A stretch of DNA of 44,837 nt from Flammula alnicola (GCA_015499995.1 JADNRV010000370.1:1-44837), one strand, 5' to 3'. Positions 20,621 to 32,837 are shown, numbered from the stretch's first letter. Notes: generated by a model not told the origin, from the letters alone. Made by a program: numbers and translations.

Positions 20621-22899
20621 GAGTGCCAATACGAATCACTGCGACGTGGAAGGTGTGCGTGCCGGAACGCCAACAGTGACAAGATGTCTTGTAAAAAGAG
20701 GGAGGATATCAAAGCCAAAAGCCATTTTGAACAAATTTTGACGCTAGCAAAACACACGATTGAACCGGACGGCGTGTTCGAGCAGCAGGAACATCCAACC
20801 CAGAATTCATGACATGCGAGATCTGGCCAAGGAGATGAACGCATATGACTACCGTCAGATAAGCCGCGATTAAAATATTGTCCCACGATTCGGTCGCGTT
20901 CCAGCCCCAGTCGAGGGACTCAACATTCATACAAGGGTCAACTGATCTTCAAGTCGATCTTCCTCGTAATATGTAGAGCAATTTCACGATATTATCACCG
21001 CTAGTTTTACCCATATGTCCGGGAACGTCCCGCTGAGGAACATCAGGTTCCAAGAAGAGAGGGCGAGGCACGCGGAGGGTGGAAATTTGAGACTAGGTAA
21101 CCGGAGCTGAGTTCATTGTGACTAAGTACAGAATATGGACTATAGCATGCATGGAATTGAATAACACTCAATAACGATATTTTATAGTGGATTAACGGAC
21201 CGTGATGTCCAGATCTTTCTGCTCCAATTTTCTTTAAACATTCGCGGTTCTTCTTCAAGGAAATGCGATTGCCGCCGTATCGTCGTCATCGTCTCTATGT
21301 GCTCTTCAGGTTTAATATTATTTGGACTGAACTTCCGATAGCATAAGCGAAAGTTACTCTCCTTATTTCATTTTTCTCGGCCTGATCCCGAAAGAGGTCC
21401 AGGCTTAATTCTTCGCGAAAAACAAGATTTCAGGGATAGAGTGCTGAAGTTGAAGATCTTCAAAAGGAATGGGTCAAGCAATCGGAAAGCGATAATCCGA
21501 GAGGCGATCCGATTCAAACATTTGTTGTTCACAGAGCCATTTTTGGATGGGGAAATGATGTCGATGAATCATGAGGCCGTTGTGGCACCTCTATCGAATT
21601 CGTACAAATTCCCTGCATATTGATTCCCAAGGCGATGTAGTCCAACCTTGCTTCCTAAGAAAAGTAGCAAATATATTAGTAACCGCCTGTACTCGCGGGG
21701 GTTTATTCCAGGCACCTACATAGCATGTGAAGGTCTGCAAAAGGCCATGCAATATGCTGGAAAACTAGCGTGTCATCGTAGACTCGACGACTCGATGAGT
21801 TCAAGGCTGTTCAAGTGAGGTTTACTGGTCAGACAGTCTCCAGGTTCCAACTTCCCGGAGACTATCTAGGGTTATCTTTTCGAACGTGCCGGCTGCCGCA
21901 CTGCAGCCGCAGAACTCTATTCTACCCTGTTAAAGTTTCAGAGTCAAGGGATCAACGTCGCAACCTGTCTTGAAATGTTGAAAAGCCTCGTATTTACGTA
22001 TCAGATATCTCGAGATTCTATTTAGCAGAAGCCCACCTAGGTCGCTCGAGAATAATTGAAGATAATTCAGTCCAAGAGTCGCACAAGAGTGAGCTTGGAC
22101 TCTGGAGTGAGAGCGATAACCAAGTACGTCCCAGTCGTCGTTATGGCTTCGTCAAAGCAGGTGCAAAAGTTTAGTCAGCGATTTACACTCCGGTCCAGTT
22201 CCGGTCCAAGAAACCGGAGCCGCACCACGTTTTCATTTTCTCCCACTGCTGCCTTCGATATCCAGCTTGAGCAAACCAAACAGGACGCTAAATCCCTTGC
22301 CAGATGATCTAGGATGCTGGTTTCCAAGCTTGGCCCAGAGAGAAATCTGGTGATATGAATAAACTTGATGTTCTCGTGGAGGTTCTCGTGGAGACCCATC
22401 CCAAGTTGCTCGTTCCAACCTAGCCCCAACCGAAACAGAACCACGCGCTGGATGTATCCTACCTTGATCGCACGAAACGCTGAGGCTGCGAAACTGAAAA
22501 TCACGTAGCTCGTGGTTCTATGCCCAGATGACGTCGTCAGGCCTTGACAGCGGGGGCTTGTGGGACATTACACGCCAAAACGGACATAGTCTCAACAATG
22601 CTTGCGCAGTGCTTGGGGAAGAAATGGAAAAATATATTATGCAAGCAGTCCTCCTTCCCGATTTTAGCTTATCTGACCATAAGAGGCTCGACCAAGTGTC
22701 CCGCGGGTTCGTGTATGCTCAGATTTCTGCCGAGCCTAACATTCTTACTTATTTGTTGTTGAAGCTTTGTTTCCTTTTCATTCTTGCGCACCTCTTGCGA
22801 TTCCAGCAGCTGCTCCAACTGCATGCTATTCCCATCTGGAGAGGACCTTCAAGGACTTGGAGACAGTGGATCGTATACTTGGTACTTACAGCTGACAGG
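20621..22899. other. Gene-poor stretch between monooxygenase and membrane protein
   Basis: Its left end is the monooxygenase promoter. A minus-strand open frame at 20709-20930 begins MNVESLDWGWNATESWDNILIAAYLTVVI and could be a small membrane peptide or a lost exon, but no phase-matched continuation was found. The rest to 22899 is AT-rich with scattered short frames. The frame that runs into the next gene from 22528 is open by chance, without family likeness before 22900. Confidence 0.35.
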
Positions 22900-24676
22900 A
22901 TGTCAGAACCGCCGGAGGGAGATATAAGTGGGCACGTCTGGGAAGCGCAGCTTCTAAGGTACCACGGCGGTACGTCGCTTTGTTCTAAGCTATCACCTCC
23001 GCTCGACTTGTAATTATCCGTATTTCTCCTCTGCAGTAGGAGCGCTTGTTTTTTTGATATGGGATACAATGATCACCTTCGCGGATGAGGTGCAATATAT
23101 CTGGCCGTGAGTGACACGCTATCGTTATTTGTTTGTGCTAATGTTGATATTGGACCCGCTCCATGACATATGAAGTCAGAGTAGACGCTCTCCAACAAAA
23201 TGGGTGTTTCTATTTACTAGATACTTCGGGCTTCTTGCACAAGCGTCAGTGTTTTCGAGAAATGTCTCCTCTTAAAAATAGCTTCATACTGACAAAGGAT
23301 CGTGCGCACCCCAGACGGCTGGTGTGCATCAACTTGGACTTCATCCTAGGATTTTACTCCATGGATGTCTGCCGCATGCTATACATATCCCAAGTTGCGT
23401 TTGGCGGAGTCCTCATGGCATGTATACAGTCCATTCTTATGCTACGGGGTTCGTAATCGGCTCAACTTCGTAAAAACCAGTTGCTAATTTCATCTTTATG
23501 ATCCCATCCCTATTCACAGTTTACGCCCTGTACATCCAAGATCGTCGGGTAGCATTTGCAATGATCTCATTGCTAGTCGCAGAAATAGGATCAATGCCTG
23601 GGGTCATCCACCTGACCCTCCCAACCACTGCAGGGAATATGTGTATGAAGCATATTTCGATCCGCGACGTCGCCTTTTTTGGGTCAGTCTTAATTTCATT
23701 TCCCTAATTCTATCTATTCTCCTGTCGAGAACTGCACACTGAATCTCAAATACTTCCATTTTCTCCCAACCTTCTCCAGAGTCTCGGCCCTACTCCCTCA
23801 ATTTCTCGTGCTCGGCCTAACTGTCGTAAAATTCTTATCTGGACTTCGTGCTGGCTGGGGAAAGATTCCCATTGTCTCGCGCTTAGTTCGGGATGATATC
23901 ATCCTAGTATCTGTTATAGGTGAGTGCCAATGCAATGCCGATTAAATCGGGAATGTCACTGTCCTTTCTGCTTTGTTGCCTTTTTCGTGTCGCTCTAATT
24001 ACAAGTAAACTCAATCTGATTAATCTCATTCAATGTCTCTGCTTTCTACCTTGGTGATGATATAGTGGCTTGGGTGATAATCACTGCATCCCTGACGAGC
24101 ATTAGCACCGTGTATGGCTATGTCGGATACTAGTACGTCCGACTCCGTTCTTTTCTCTCTTTCTCGTGCCATTTCTCGAGCTGGCCCTCTTCTCTTTCAT
24201 TGATATTCCCATCTCTCGCTTTCTTTCCTTGTTTCTGATCTATGCGCCCTCTTCCTACTCCAATAGCTGGCTGTTATCCCTTATCCCATCCGTTGTAAGT
24301 TTCATATTAGATGTTATTGCCACTCCAAAATTACATCCTGATATGCCTACGCTCACAGGGATGCAGAGTAGTTATCAACATGCAACGACTAGCCGACGAA
24401 AGCACACGCAGCGGCAAGAACAACTATGAAGGAGTGTCGCCATCGATGCCCCAGTTCACGTCTATCATTGTCGATACACTTTCAGGCTCTCGATCCGCCA
24501 TCTCTGACATTAATCCGCTGTCACACTCTCCCTCGTATACACATTCGTTGAGCTCGGATCCAATTAAGACAGCACCCAGAGACAACAGCGCACATTTTCA
24601 TTCCCATTTACCTCTGGAGGCGCACGCAAACCCAGATACATCGTACGCAGCGCATACGACAGTCAAGAACGTGTAG
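22900..24676 (+). CDS. DUF6533-type seven-helix membrane protein
   Basis: Nine exons join in phase: 22900-22969, 23037-23106, 23176-23244, 23282-23448, 23520-23682, 23780-23919, 24066-24132, 24267-24294 and 24359-24676. They give 363 residues. The N-terminal block WEAQLLRYHGVGALVFLIWDTMITFADEVQYIWP is the DUF6533 signature (helix followed by a TF.DEV..IWP turn). LFTRYFGLLAQ, QSILMLRVYALY and further hydrophobic helices make about seven membrane spans, closed by WLLSLIPSVGCRVVINMQRLADE. The last ~95 residues are a Ser/Pro/His-rich cytoplasmic tail. The layout recalls receptors, but the family's function is unknown. The start at 22900 places a typical short lead before the domain. A polyadenylation-like AATAAA lies at 24892-24897. 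The gene is intact. Confidence 0.82.
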
Positions 24677-25448
24677 ATACCTGAACCCACGACACATGTT
24701 CCTTGTTCGATACTACACCCATAGGGTGAGATATATCTACCAATCCTGCTGTATTACTGCTATTTGCATCGAGAAAGGATGGGATGTTGTACTCCGTAAC
24801 TATACTATAGCTTTCTGTATACTATCTCCAGAAAGAATTTCTAGGTGGAGACTATGGTAGCGGCAAGATTGAGTGAGAATGAACGAAGTAAAATAAAGCT
24901 ATCGATTGAGCAGGGAGGATGCTCTGGCGTTAACGTTCCGACGACCAACCCACGAAAACATCGCAACTCAACGAAGTCCATCCGAGGGAGGCAAATCCAA
25001 TTTGAGAGGCGTCACACGTAATAGTTGATCTTGTGTCTTCCTTTAAATCGATGATCGATAATCGAAGGAACCCATAGCTATGTTTTCCGTAGAAATCGTG
25101 TGATACTCCTGAAATATCTCGAAGTACACCTCGATTTCGACGCCGAAACCCATCACATGGCCGAAGTCGACGACCTCGTTGAGCTCTTCTTTCGCTTGAA
25201 GTTTCAGTCAAAAGCCGACAATACATGAATGGAATTATCAAATATCCTGAAAGTAGTATCCGAAGAACAGAACACTGAAAGGGGGAGAAAAGAGCGTGAT
25301 GCAATTTCGTCAGCCCCAGAAAACACACGAAATGAGCGGATTAAAGGCGCCCACGAAATACGGAAGCGGGGACGAGAAGGAACAAACCCCATCATCTCAG
25401 ATGTCCACGGCATACACACGCAAACCGAGAAGTAGTGGACCATTAACC
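24677..25448. other. Convergent 3' region, no gene seen
   Basis: It lies between the stops of two convergent genes. It holds the AATAAA at 24892-24897 for the membrane-protein gene and presumably the 3' UTR of NUP35/53. A minus-strand open frame at 24930-25328 is Arg/Ser-rich, without family likeness or splice support. Confidence 0.4.
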
Positions 25449-26836
25449 CTACCATCCAAAAATCAAATCTGACATCTGTCCCATAACACTCTTACTCGGA
25501 GAAGGCTGCACAGGGGCACTGGCAGATGTTGAAAGCAGTCCTCCAGTCCACGCGGGTTGCTGTGGGGTAGTAGGTTTGGAAGCCGACGCGGATATTCCAG
25601 GGGTTTTCCGGAATGCTGACATAGATGGCGCGAGTTTAATCGGGGTGCCTAGTGATGGAGTGCTCGGGATAGGATGGGGAGGTGAGTAAGGTTCGTCGAC
25701 AGCCATCGCGGTGTTAGAGTCAAATTGGTTCTGGCTTTGGCTTTGGGCAAGAGGCGAAGCAGAGAAGGCAGATCGGAGGGTAGGTTGGCCAAAGGCTTCA
25801 GCTTGCGAGGGATCCTAAGGAGACAGATGTGCATAAGGAACGTCAAATAGATAATATAAAGAAACTCACTGCCAATTTAGCACCAATCATCCAGGTCCCT
25901 CCAAGAACGTCTCCATTCTTCCTCACAGCTCTCATGGCATCTCCTGCATCTCGATATCCAATTTTAAAGCAATTCACGATTTCCAGGTTTTGCTCTGGTT
26001 CTGTCGAGTCACCTAGCGATTTAAAGTACTCTACAGTGAGACTATATTTGTCTGGAGGGTAACCAAAGACGACGATGAAAAGCGGTTGAGCGCGTTGGGT
26101 TGAGGAGGGTGTGGGTATATTGGTTCCACGACGAGAGGAAGAGAATTGTGGTTTCTCGGTGGTCGGTTTCTGATGATTAAGAAATTATAAGTGGCAGCGA
26201 CAAAATAAGAACAACTGAACTTACTCTTGACTGGAAACGAGCTGGGCTTGGTTCAAGATTGATCTCGTTGGGAATATCGTTTATCGAGCTTGTAGGAGGA
26301 GCGTCTTCGTCTGCCAGAGTCTGACGCTGTCTATAACCAAAGTGATATTGTCAATCATTCGTTGACGCACCGATGTCACCAATTGCACGACTTACCTGCT
26401 ACTTTGAAACATGGAATCCATCCCAAAATCCGTGGTAGATCCCCTTGAAAGTATCTGGTTCATCTTTGCTTTAGTTTGCACCACCGGAACTTCGTCGACG
26501 CGTTGGTTTCCTTGAGGTACATTCTGTAGGTAACAAAAACCCCGGTTAGTCACCGTCCTTGTGGCTTGAGTAGCATTAACGCGTACATTACTCTGAGACG
26601 CAGACTGATCCATGGATTGAGATACATCAGTCTTACTATTCATTTGTTTTCGAGAAGAAAGCACGCACCATTAAGTACCCAGATTGGTAGTGACTCCTCG
26701 ACTGTGAAAGCGAGTCACCGAAAGGCGAGGCGAGGGGTCCGCTTGTGCTCGAGCTACCCCATGCATTGAGATTAGGGCTATGATGCGAGGATGTCGAGGA
26801 TGACATCCCAGCGACGGTGAACTGTGAGCTGTGCAT
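25449..26836 (-). CDS. NUP53: Nucleoporin NUP35/NUP53 (MPPN/RRM_Nup35 domain)
   Basis: Six exons (26836-26669, 26631-26554, 26523-26396, 26330-26225, 26169-25870 and 25814-25449) give 381 residues. The N-terminal ~180 residues are Ser/Gln-rich and disordered (MHSSQFTVAGMSSSTSSHH). The conserved Nup35-type RRM follows: LFIVVFGYPPDKYSLTVEYFKSLG, NCFKIGYRDAGDAMRAVRKNG and GTWMIGAKLAD (about residues 184-261). In this family that domain dimerises rather than binding RNA. The C-terminus, SVMGQMSDLIFGW, is the amphipathic membrane-binding helix known from Nup53. The protein anchors scaffold nucleoporins to the pore membrane. The exon 2 acceptor AG at 26633-26632 was chosen for phase. The nearer AG at 26637-26636 gives an immediate stop. 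It is divergent from the NOL8-like gene, with 191 bases between starts. Confidence 0.9.
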
Positions 26837-27027
26837 TGTGGATGAGTCAAGGTCAAGTGGCGGCGCTTGGCTGGAACGGTTCGAACAAGAATTTGAAGAA
26901 TGCCGTATTTGGTGTTTCAGGTGGATCCAAACAACGCGGCACAGCCACAAATACATACTCCGAATTTTCACCAGCGCCAACAATTGGCCTTGGTCGAGTT
27001 CAACGTCAAGCAACATCTTCATTTTCG
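26837..27027. promoter_or_regulatory. Compact divergent promoter of NUP35/53 and NOL8-like genes
   Basis: These 191 bases lie between two start codons pointing apart. An open frame enters from 26824 in phase with the NOL8-like start, so that protein could begin earlier, but the reading upstream of 27028 is not family-like. No clear TATA box. Confidence 0.45.
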
Positions 27028-29003
27028 ATGGATGAACCAATAACCAAGAGACTTATCATATCAGGTCTTACGCCGTCAATAACTGCAGACGACATATCTC
27101 GCCGGCTGACCACATTTGGCACCGTCAAAGCAACAGATGGATTTGGCCTTCCCGACGGTCTGGGGGACCCAAGGAAGTACGGATATGTTACTTTGGAGAC
27201 TACGGTTGGAAAACTCGCCAAATGTGAGTATATGTTGCTCTTCTCTTCTGGGATGGATGTAAGTAAACTGATATATAGGATTTCTTGTCTCGTAGGTATG
27301 AATCTCCTCAGCGGCTCGACTTGGAAAGGCGCAAAACTGCGATTCGGAGAGGCGAAGCCCGATTTTCGCGAAAAGTGCGTGAATCTTTTTTTCAAATGGC
27401 CCCACTCTAAAGGTTTAGCTTGAAGGATAGCCCTTGAGAATAAACAAGCCGCTGAAGAGCCTCCGAAGAAAAAGCGGAAGCGCTTTGGAGGCATTGAAGC
27501 CGAGGACATGACCCTAGTCTCGCCGGAGAACGCTGTTCAACGGTCAGGTTGGAAGGTTTCCTCTCTTGGTCGCATAACACGACCAGTCAAGATGCGTCCT
27601 ACCCGTCCCATTACCGATATGCTGCAAGAAAAGCCCAAACCCAAGGCAACCGCAGTCAAGTTTACGGACGCAAAAAAATCAATAGAAGGAGAGAAGAAGA
27701 AAAAGAAACGCGCTAAGGATCCTGACACTCGCGCCAGGAGAAGGACCATCGACATGACGAAGTATGGGAGCACCCACCTAAAAGGCGTTTTCCTGGATTT
27801 GGAGGTGCCGGCATCGAGGAAAAAGGCCGAATCATACGAGGCTCCATTCGACGAACACAGCGATAGTGATAGTGACAATGAAAGTGCCAGATACGATGAC
27901 GGTCCAACTGAGGTGGCCAACGAAGCACCGGAACCTGCCACTTCTCCTCCGAAACATAAATTCGCTGAGGCCGTGGCTGGGCCTTCGGCCTCTCGGCCAC
28001 CATCCGAAACACCTACTGCTGCTCTTCCTGCAACAACAACAAACAGGCCCTCCTCAAACACCTATCATTCTTCCCTCCAACACCACGTTCATCTCCATTC
28101 CAGAGGATAACGCGGATATCCAGCGGGAAAAGGCGCAGACGCTCAATCTTCTGGCGTCTCTCTTTGGCGACAACGAAGATGACTGGGCGGACAGGAGAGC
28201 GTAGACTCGGATATCGATGTCGATGGATTGATAAAAGGAGATCGCATGCTCATAGAAGAAGATGAGACTGGATTTGAAATTGTGCCTCGAGGAGGTCCTC
28301 CGAAAGGCGTTCGGTCATTGTCTCGAGAGGACGAGGAGGATGATGAAGGCGCTAATGGAAGTGATGTAGACGAAGAAGAGGAAATGGTGGTCGATTCACC
28401 AACCCAAGCCACATCTCAGAAGGAGACCCATCAAAAAGATTCAAAACCGAAAACGCTCAAGACCTTTTCGCCCCAAGAGAGGAGGAAGGTAAAATAATTT
28501 CAACGTTCCTGATTTCGTAAACGACGCTCATGATTCTTTAATTTCTTTGTAGCTGGATTTTCTTTACTCGGACATTTAGATCTTGACATAGAGCTCGACG
28601 ACGAGCTTCCTTTCGTTGCCGAACAAGCTATACAACAGCAGCCATACGAAGAGCACGTTGCCTCACTACCTACCTCATTACCGACCCCATAACCGTTCGA
28701 ACACACGCCTCGCAAGCACCGCTTGTACTTGACCCCAAGAAAGCTCTATTCTTTCCCCTGCCGTCTCATCAGCACGGAGCTGTGAACAGGCTCGTCAAAG
28801 GGATGTGTACGATCTCGCTAAGACAACGGCTGGAACTGGCGCGATCCGGCCGTAGGCTTCTACCGGACTGGGACGGAAGAGGATATCAGGAAGAGGTGGG
28901 AAGCAGCAAAGGCGAGCTGACGAGAGAGTGGAAGAGGAGACACAGGGAGGCTGGGAAGGTCAACCGGAGGAAAAGAGGCGGGGTAGACGGCGATGAGTAC
29001 TGA
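27028..29003 (+). pseudogene. NOL8-like nucleolar RRM protein, frame broken several times
   Basis: Exons 27028-27223, 27296-27374 and from 27426 are clean. MDEPITKRLIISGLTPSITADDISRRLTTFGTV and YGYVTLET.. form an RRM (about residues 5-90). A basic nucleolar-type stretch (EEPPKKKRKRFGG) and a long charged, acidic middle follow. The C-terminal part contains GFSLLGHLDLDIELDDELP, PLVLDPKKALFFPLP, GWNWRDPAVGFYRTGTEEDIRKRW and GELTREWKRRHREAGK, which I take as the conserved end of fungal NOL8-like ribosome-biogenesis proteins. The reading frame changes at about 28050-28084, at 28185-28187, at the splice near 28488-28553, and near 28670-28682, 28800-28802, 28825-28827 and 28908-28912. From 28185 on, each change equals one lost base, mostly at G or A runs. 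As given, translation ends at 28110. The residues between breaks look intact, so sequence error is a serious possibility. Confidence 0.65.
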
Positions 29004-31448
29004 ATGCCGAAATTTTGGCGATGGTATTTCGATCTCGAAGCTTCTGATCTTACAAAACGCGATACGCCCAGTGGAGCAATGACAAGCTCGTTATTATTTG
29101 TAACCACCGCGGATTCCAGATATTCGTTCGACGTGCCCACACCAGTCAGCGCAGTGCCGATTGGGCGCAGCATAGAGTTGAACCCAGGGTGCTTCCAAGC
29201 TTTGATGGACAAGATCACCGTTAGAGTTATTCTGACCATGGGTGAAACCAACCAGTGACCGGACCAAACATTTCCCTATCTCTGAATCATATATATTGAA
29301 CTCAAAAGAACGCTGTGAACGATATATGAACTTCGACATGGGCTTGATCTCCTGCATATCCGAAACATCGCAGGAATAAGCTGCAACATTTAATGTACAG
29401 GAACCCCGAGAGGACGCCTCCTCTCACGACGTAATTATAAATTGTGTACCGCCGGGTTACCGCTACGGTTCCGCCTCCACACGGAAGCCGCAAATGACCA
29501 GCATGGACAACTTCAGTGGGTAAGTTTGTGAGAGCAGAAGCCACTCTTCTGGTATTAGTGCCGAGCGGGAAGCCACTATTTAAAGCACAGAGGGGCTCGG
29601 TACCGACAGGCTCCGCATGCGAATGAATATCCCACTAGTCGTTATTCCTATGATGAACCTTTATAGAAACCAAATTCACGCATTTATTATGATTTATAGA
29701 TGGAGTAGAGTATATTGTTCCTTCGAACTTTCTTCGACAAATACACTCCCACAGCCTAACTCTCACCGTTGCCAACGTGAACGTGCGTATCGCTGGTCCC
29801 AATACATGGCTCGTGCATTTGCGCCATATTCCTTCGGATAAACTACGGCTTGAAGGCTTCATGATGTGAACTTCAGTTTGCGGTAACACACTCTGCCGGA
29901 TTCCTGTGGCATGTAACTGGCATCTGGGTGTGCTAAATTATCCTGACTGCGCTGGAGTAGCATCTGAAAGCAGAGAGTTTACGTTAAGAACTCTCCGTTG
30001 AATGCAACAACGGACTTGTCTAGAACTGTTCCATGCTCCTTGTTATCTAGCGATCATAATAAAACACATATGGTTGGTGTTTACAGTTTTGGAGAACTAT
30101 GTCGAACGACCAACGAATGACCTCGGAGCCAAACACGAAGGTTTTCTCTGGCAAGGCGTCCGCCGACCGAAACACTATCGGCATGTGGAAGTTGTTGACT
30201 TCGATTCTCACTGTGAGCCGTTCAACGAAGTTTGTTTGACTGTTTAGCTGCACAGACTATTCCTGTACGGATACGGATATTTTTAGCAGATAAGTTATCT
30301 TGAGTCTTATTAATAAGTTATCTTTTCGTAAGGCCCACTTTATAATTAGCTGATGAAGGCCGTGATGTTCCTTAGAAAGACATTGTGGCGCGCTATATAT
30401 GGTTCAGCCTTCAGGATCGGATCGCGATTTGAACACATGAACGTAACACCTTTCACCCATACTATCCCTTTCCAGGAGTTTGAAACTTTTTTGGCAGAAA
30501 GCATATTCCTCAACAACCACTTACCCTGCGCCCCCTCAAGCTGTGCCAGAATATGCGGTTTTTTGTCTTCTATTCGACTAGATAGTCTATTCCTTAGAAA
30601 GTTAGCTATAGATGAAAGCGGAGCCTTCCCGGTGCTCAAAAGTCGAAGATAGCAGGAGATTGAAAGTCATGTCACGACGTTGTCACATCAAATTCCTGCT
30701 GGTTTTCACCGCGGCTTGCCCTGATTCCCATGCAAAACGTCACCGTGTGTCACTCTTCAAATCGCAAAAACCACTATTTCTCAACTCCTGTAAGAAGGAG
30801 TCCACTTTAAAATGTAGGGTTTTGGATATCATATCGCATCAGTGAGTAGAATGTTTTGCCCAAACCCCGAGGGAAATGAAGCGCAGGATCGGGCTGGATC
30901 TGAGCCAACATTCGTATACATTGACCTCTTTAATGTATTCAAAATCGCATTTTCTCAATTATGCGACTCAGCAACCTCAAACTTCAAATTTTTTTAGATA
31001 TTCATGATGGGATAGTGTATATGTATATATGTATGTAAGTCGTGGTGAAGGTAGCTTCAAAAATGCGGGAGGAAAATGACATTTTCAAACTCCTGAAACT
31101 TTCAAACTCCTGGAAAGGGATAGTATATGCGTGTCCTGATATGTCTCCGTCGCAATAGCTTTGCCTATCCATAAAATTGCTGCGTTCCCAGGACTTTCGC
31201 CAGGGTAATAATATCTTCGGAGTCTGCCTCTATTCATAAAACAATTTATTATGGAAGGTAAGTCAGACAGTAGCCCATCTTATCTTCGGCCTGAAACCAA
31301 AGATACCCGAGCAAAATTATTACGATGATAGTTGATATCATATTTATGAAACACAAGGCATCATTTCATTTCAAAGTCCACCCTGTTGGTATCGTTGGTA
31401 CGACATGTGCTTGATCGACCGTATCTAGTCACACACTCCATCCCATAT
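29004..31448. other. Gene-poor 2.4 kb, nothing supportable seen
   Basis: AT-rich, with open frames up to about 100 codons on both strands, none with family likeness or a coherent exon chain. Some short sequence blocks recur, for example AAGTTATCTT near 30290 and 30305, and TTTCAAACTCCTG near 31085 and 31100. It may include the 3' UTR of the NOL8-like gene on the left and of the F-box gene on the right. Confidence 0.4.
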
Positions 31449-32837
31449 TTAATTATCATAATCAGTCCTAGATCGCTCGCCCTCTAAAACAAAGGCATAT
31501 CTAGTAGCGCAGGCGATATCTAATGGGTCTATCCGCCCATCAGGTCCCTTGTGAACGCAAATGGATGCCACGTACTTGCCCGAGTCATTTTTCGAAGGTA
31601 GTTGAACAATATGTGATGCTTGGCCATCGACTCTTTGAACATTGTTGTCTTGGCCGTTGAATCTTTCGTCATCAGAAGGCCAAGGGAAGTCTATCCTCGA
31701 GGAAGTCTTGCGGAAATGAAGCTCGAGCCTCGTGAGCGAGGCGAGGTTCTTCGATCTGAGGTTGGAGATGCAAAGCTCTTCCTCCAAATCCATGTGCCCG
31801 GAACCGCCGATAATAAATGCTTGAAGGTTACACGATGAGCGCTGGAGCATCTCTTGGATGGATTCCCAGTTCTCGCGTGACGGGGATACGATTCCTCTGG
31901 GAAGGTGGAGCTCGGCGAGGGAGGGCAAGGTCAAGCTGGCAAACATTAGGTACACCTGGGTGAACTCGCCAAACTTCAAGCGTCGGAGTTGGGGCACGGT
32001 AACAGAAGGGAGGATATCGTGTAGGCGGTGCGGCTTAGATTGGTAATGGACGGTGAGCGAGTGAAGGCTTTTACACTGATCCAGCGCATATAAAAGCTTG
32101 GAGAGAGACTGAGTAAAGTATAACTTCAGATCCACCACGTTGGACCACTCCATTTTGTGAATGGGGATCGCCACAGCTGAGTTATCCCATAAAACAGTGC
32201 GAAGCTTTGGAGAAGAATGTAAGAGGACACACAACCTGGTGCGCGGCACACGATTGGTTTCTCCTTTTCGAAGCATAATTTTGAGGCTCTCCAACGAATC
32301 AGGCTTGAGTTCAATGGGGTAAGGAATGAGGGCTTCGACGGAATCTTGTAGAACGAGTTCGATAGACTTCCAACGTCCGATATGCTTTATGAAGAGGGCC
32401 AATATCTTCGCCGTTGCAGTAAAATTAGCCATATCGACTCCTTGGTGCAGATAGAGGGAGATAGAACACGATTTGCTACGTGCGAGCCACAACTCGATCA
32501 GCTTAATGCGTCGGACCCTGGGCCAGATGACGCGCAACGCTGACCAAAGGCATGGAAATTCCAATGCGACATTACGCCAGTGGCGGCAAACGTGGCTCAG
32601 CGCAAATGGGCTGGCACATGACATGTAACTTGTAGTGTGTGCGCTGGCGCTGGGTGCGGTCGGTGTAGCATAGGGGTCGTAGATGTCGTCTTCTAGTTCG
32701 GGGTGGGTGATGACGTGTTCGAAGATTTTTCTGAGTATCTCAACAGGGATGTTGTAGATAGGGGAGACGATTGCGAAAATATTCGTGGACCCATGAGGTA
32801 GGGGCCGCGGTTCTTCAAGTGAATAGTCTACATCCAT
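31449..32837 (-). CDS. F-box/leucine-rich-repeat-like protein
   Basis: A single open frame encodes 462 residues. The F-box is at about residues 26-105: YNIPVEILRKIFEHVI, then a 40-residue Ala/Thr/Tyr-rich insert, then ALSHVCRHWRNVALEFPCLWSAL, the standard second half (L..VC..WR..A...P.LW). Downstream are leucine-rich segments (SLESLKIMLRKG, NVVDLKLYF, SLHSLTVHY, LRRLKFGEF, SLAELHLP, SLTRLELHF) expected to bind the substrate of an SCF ubiquitin ligase. The start MDVDYSLEEP is used. A spliced 5' extension through 32838-33112 can be imagined, but its phase does not fit. F-box genes of this type are highly multiplied in Agaricomycetes, so substrate cannot be guessed. No defect seen. Confidence 0.85.
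   Translation of the reverse strand: MDVDYSLEEPRPLPHGSTNIFAIVSPIYNIPVEILRKIFEHVITHPELEDDIYDPYATPTAPSASAHTTSYMSCASPFALSHVCRHWRNVALEFPCLWSALRVIWPRVRRIKLIELWLARSKSCSISLYLHQGVDMANFTATAKILALFIKHIGRWKSIELVLQDSVEALIPYPIELKPDSLESLKIMLRKGETNRVPRTRLCVLLHSSPKLRTVLWDNSAVAIPIHKMEWSNVVDLKLYFTQSLSKLLYALDQCKSLHSLTVHYQSKPHRLHDILPSVTVPQLRRLKFGEFTQVYLMFASLTLPSLAELHLPRGIVSPSRENWESIQEMLQRSSCNLQAFIIGGSGHMDLEEELCISNLRSKNLASLTRLELHFRKTSSRIDFPWPSDDERFNGQDNNVQRVDGQASHIVQLPSKNDSGKYVASICVHKGPDGRIDPLDIACATRYAFVLEGERSRTDYDN

Noticed and set aside
20709..20930. Minus-strand frame starting MNVESLDWGWN with a hydrophobic helix
   Set aside because: No second exon in phase and no recognisable family; it lies in the monooxygenase promoter region.
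22528..22899. Extended N-terminus for the DUF6533 protein
   Set aside because: The frame is open but not family-like, and the ATG at 22900 gives the usual short lead before the domain.
24930..25328. 132-codon minus-strand frame between convergent genes
   Set aside because: Arg/Ser-rich with no family likeness, located where two 3' UTRs are expected.
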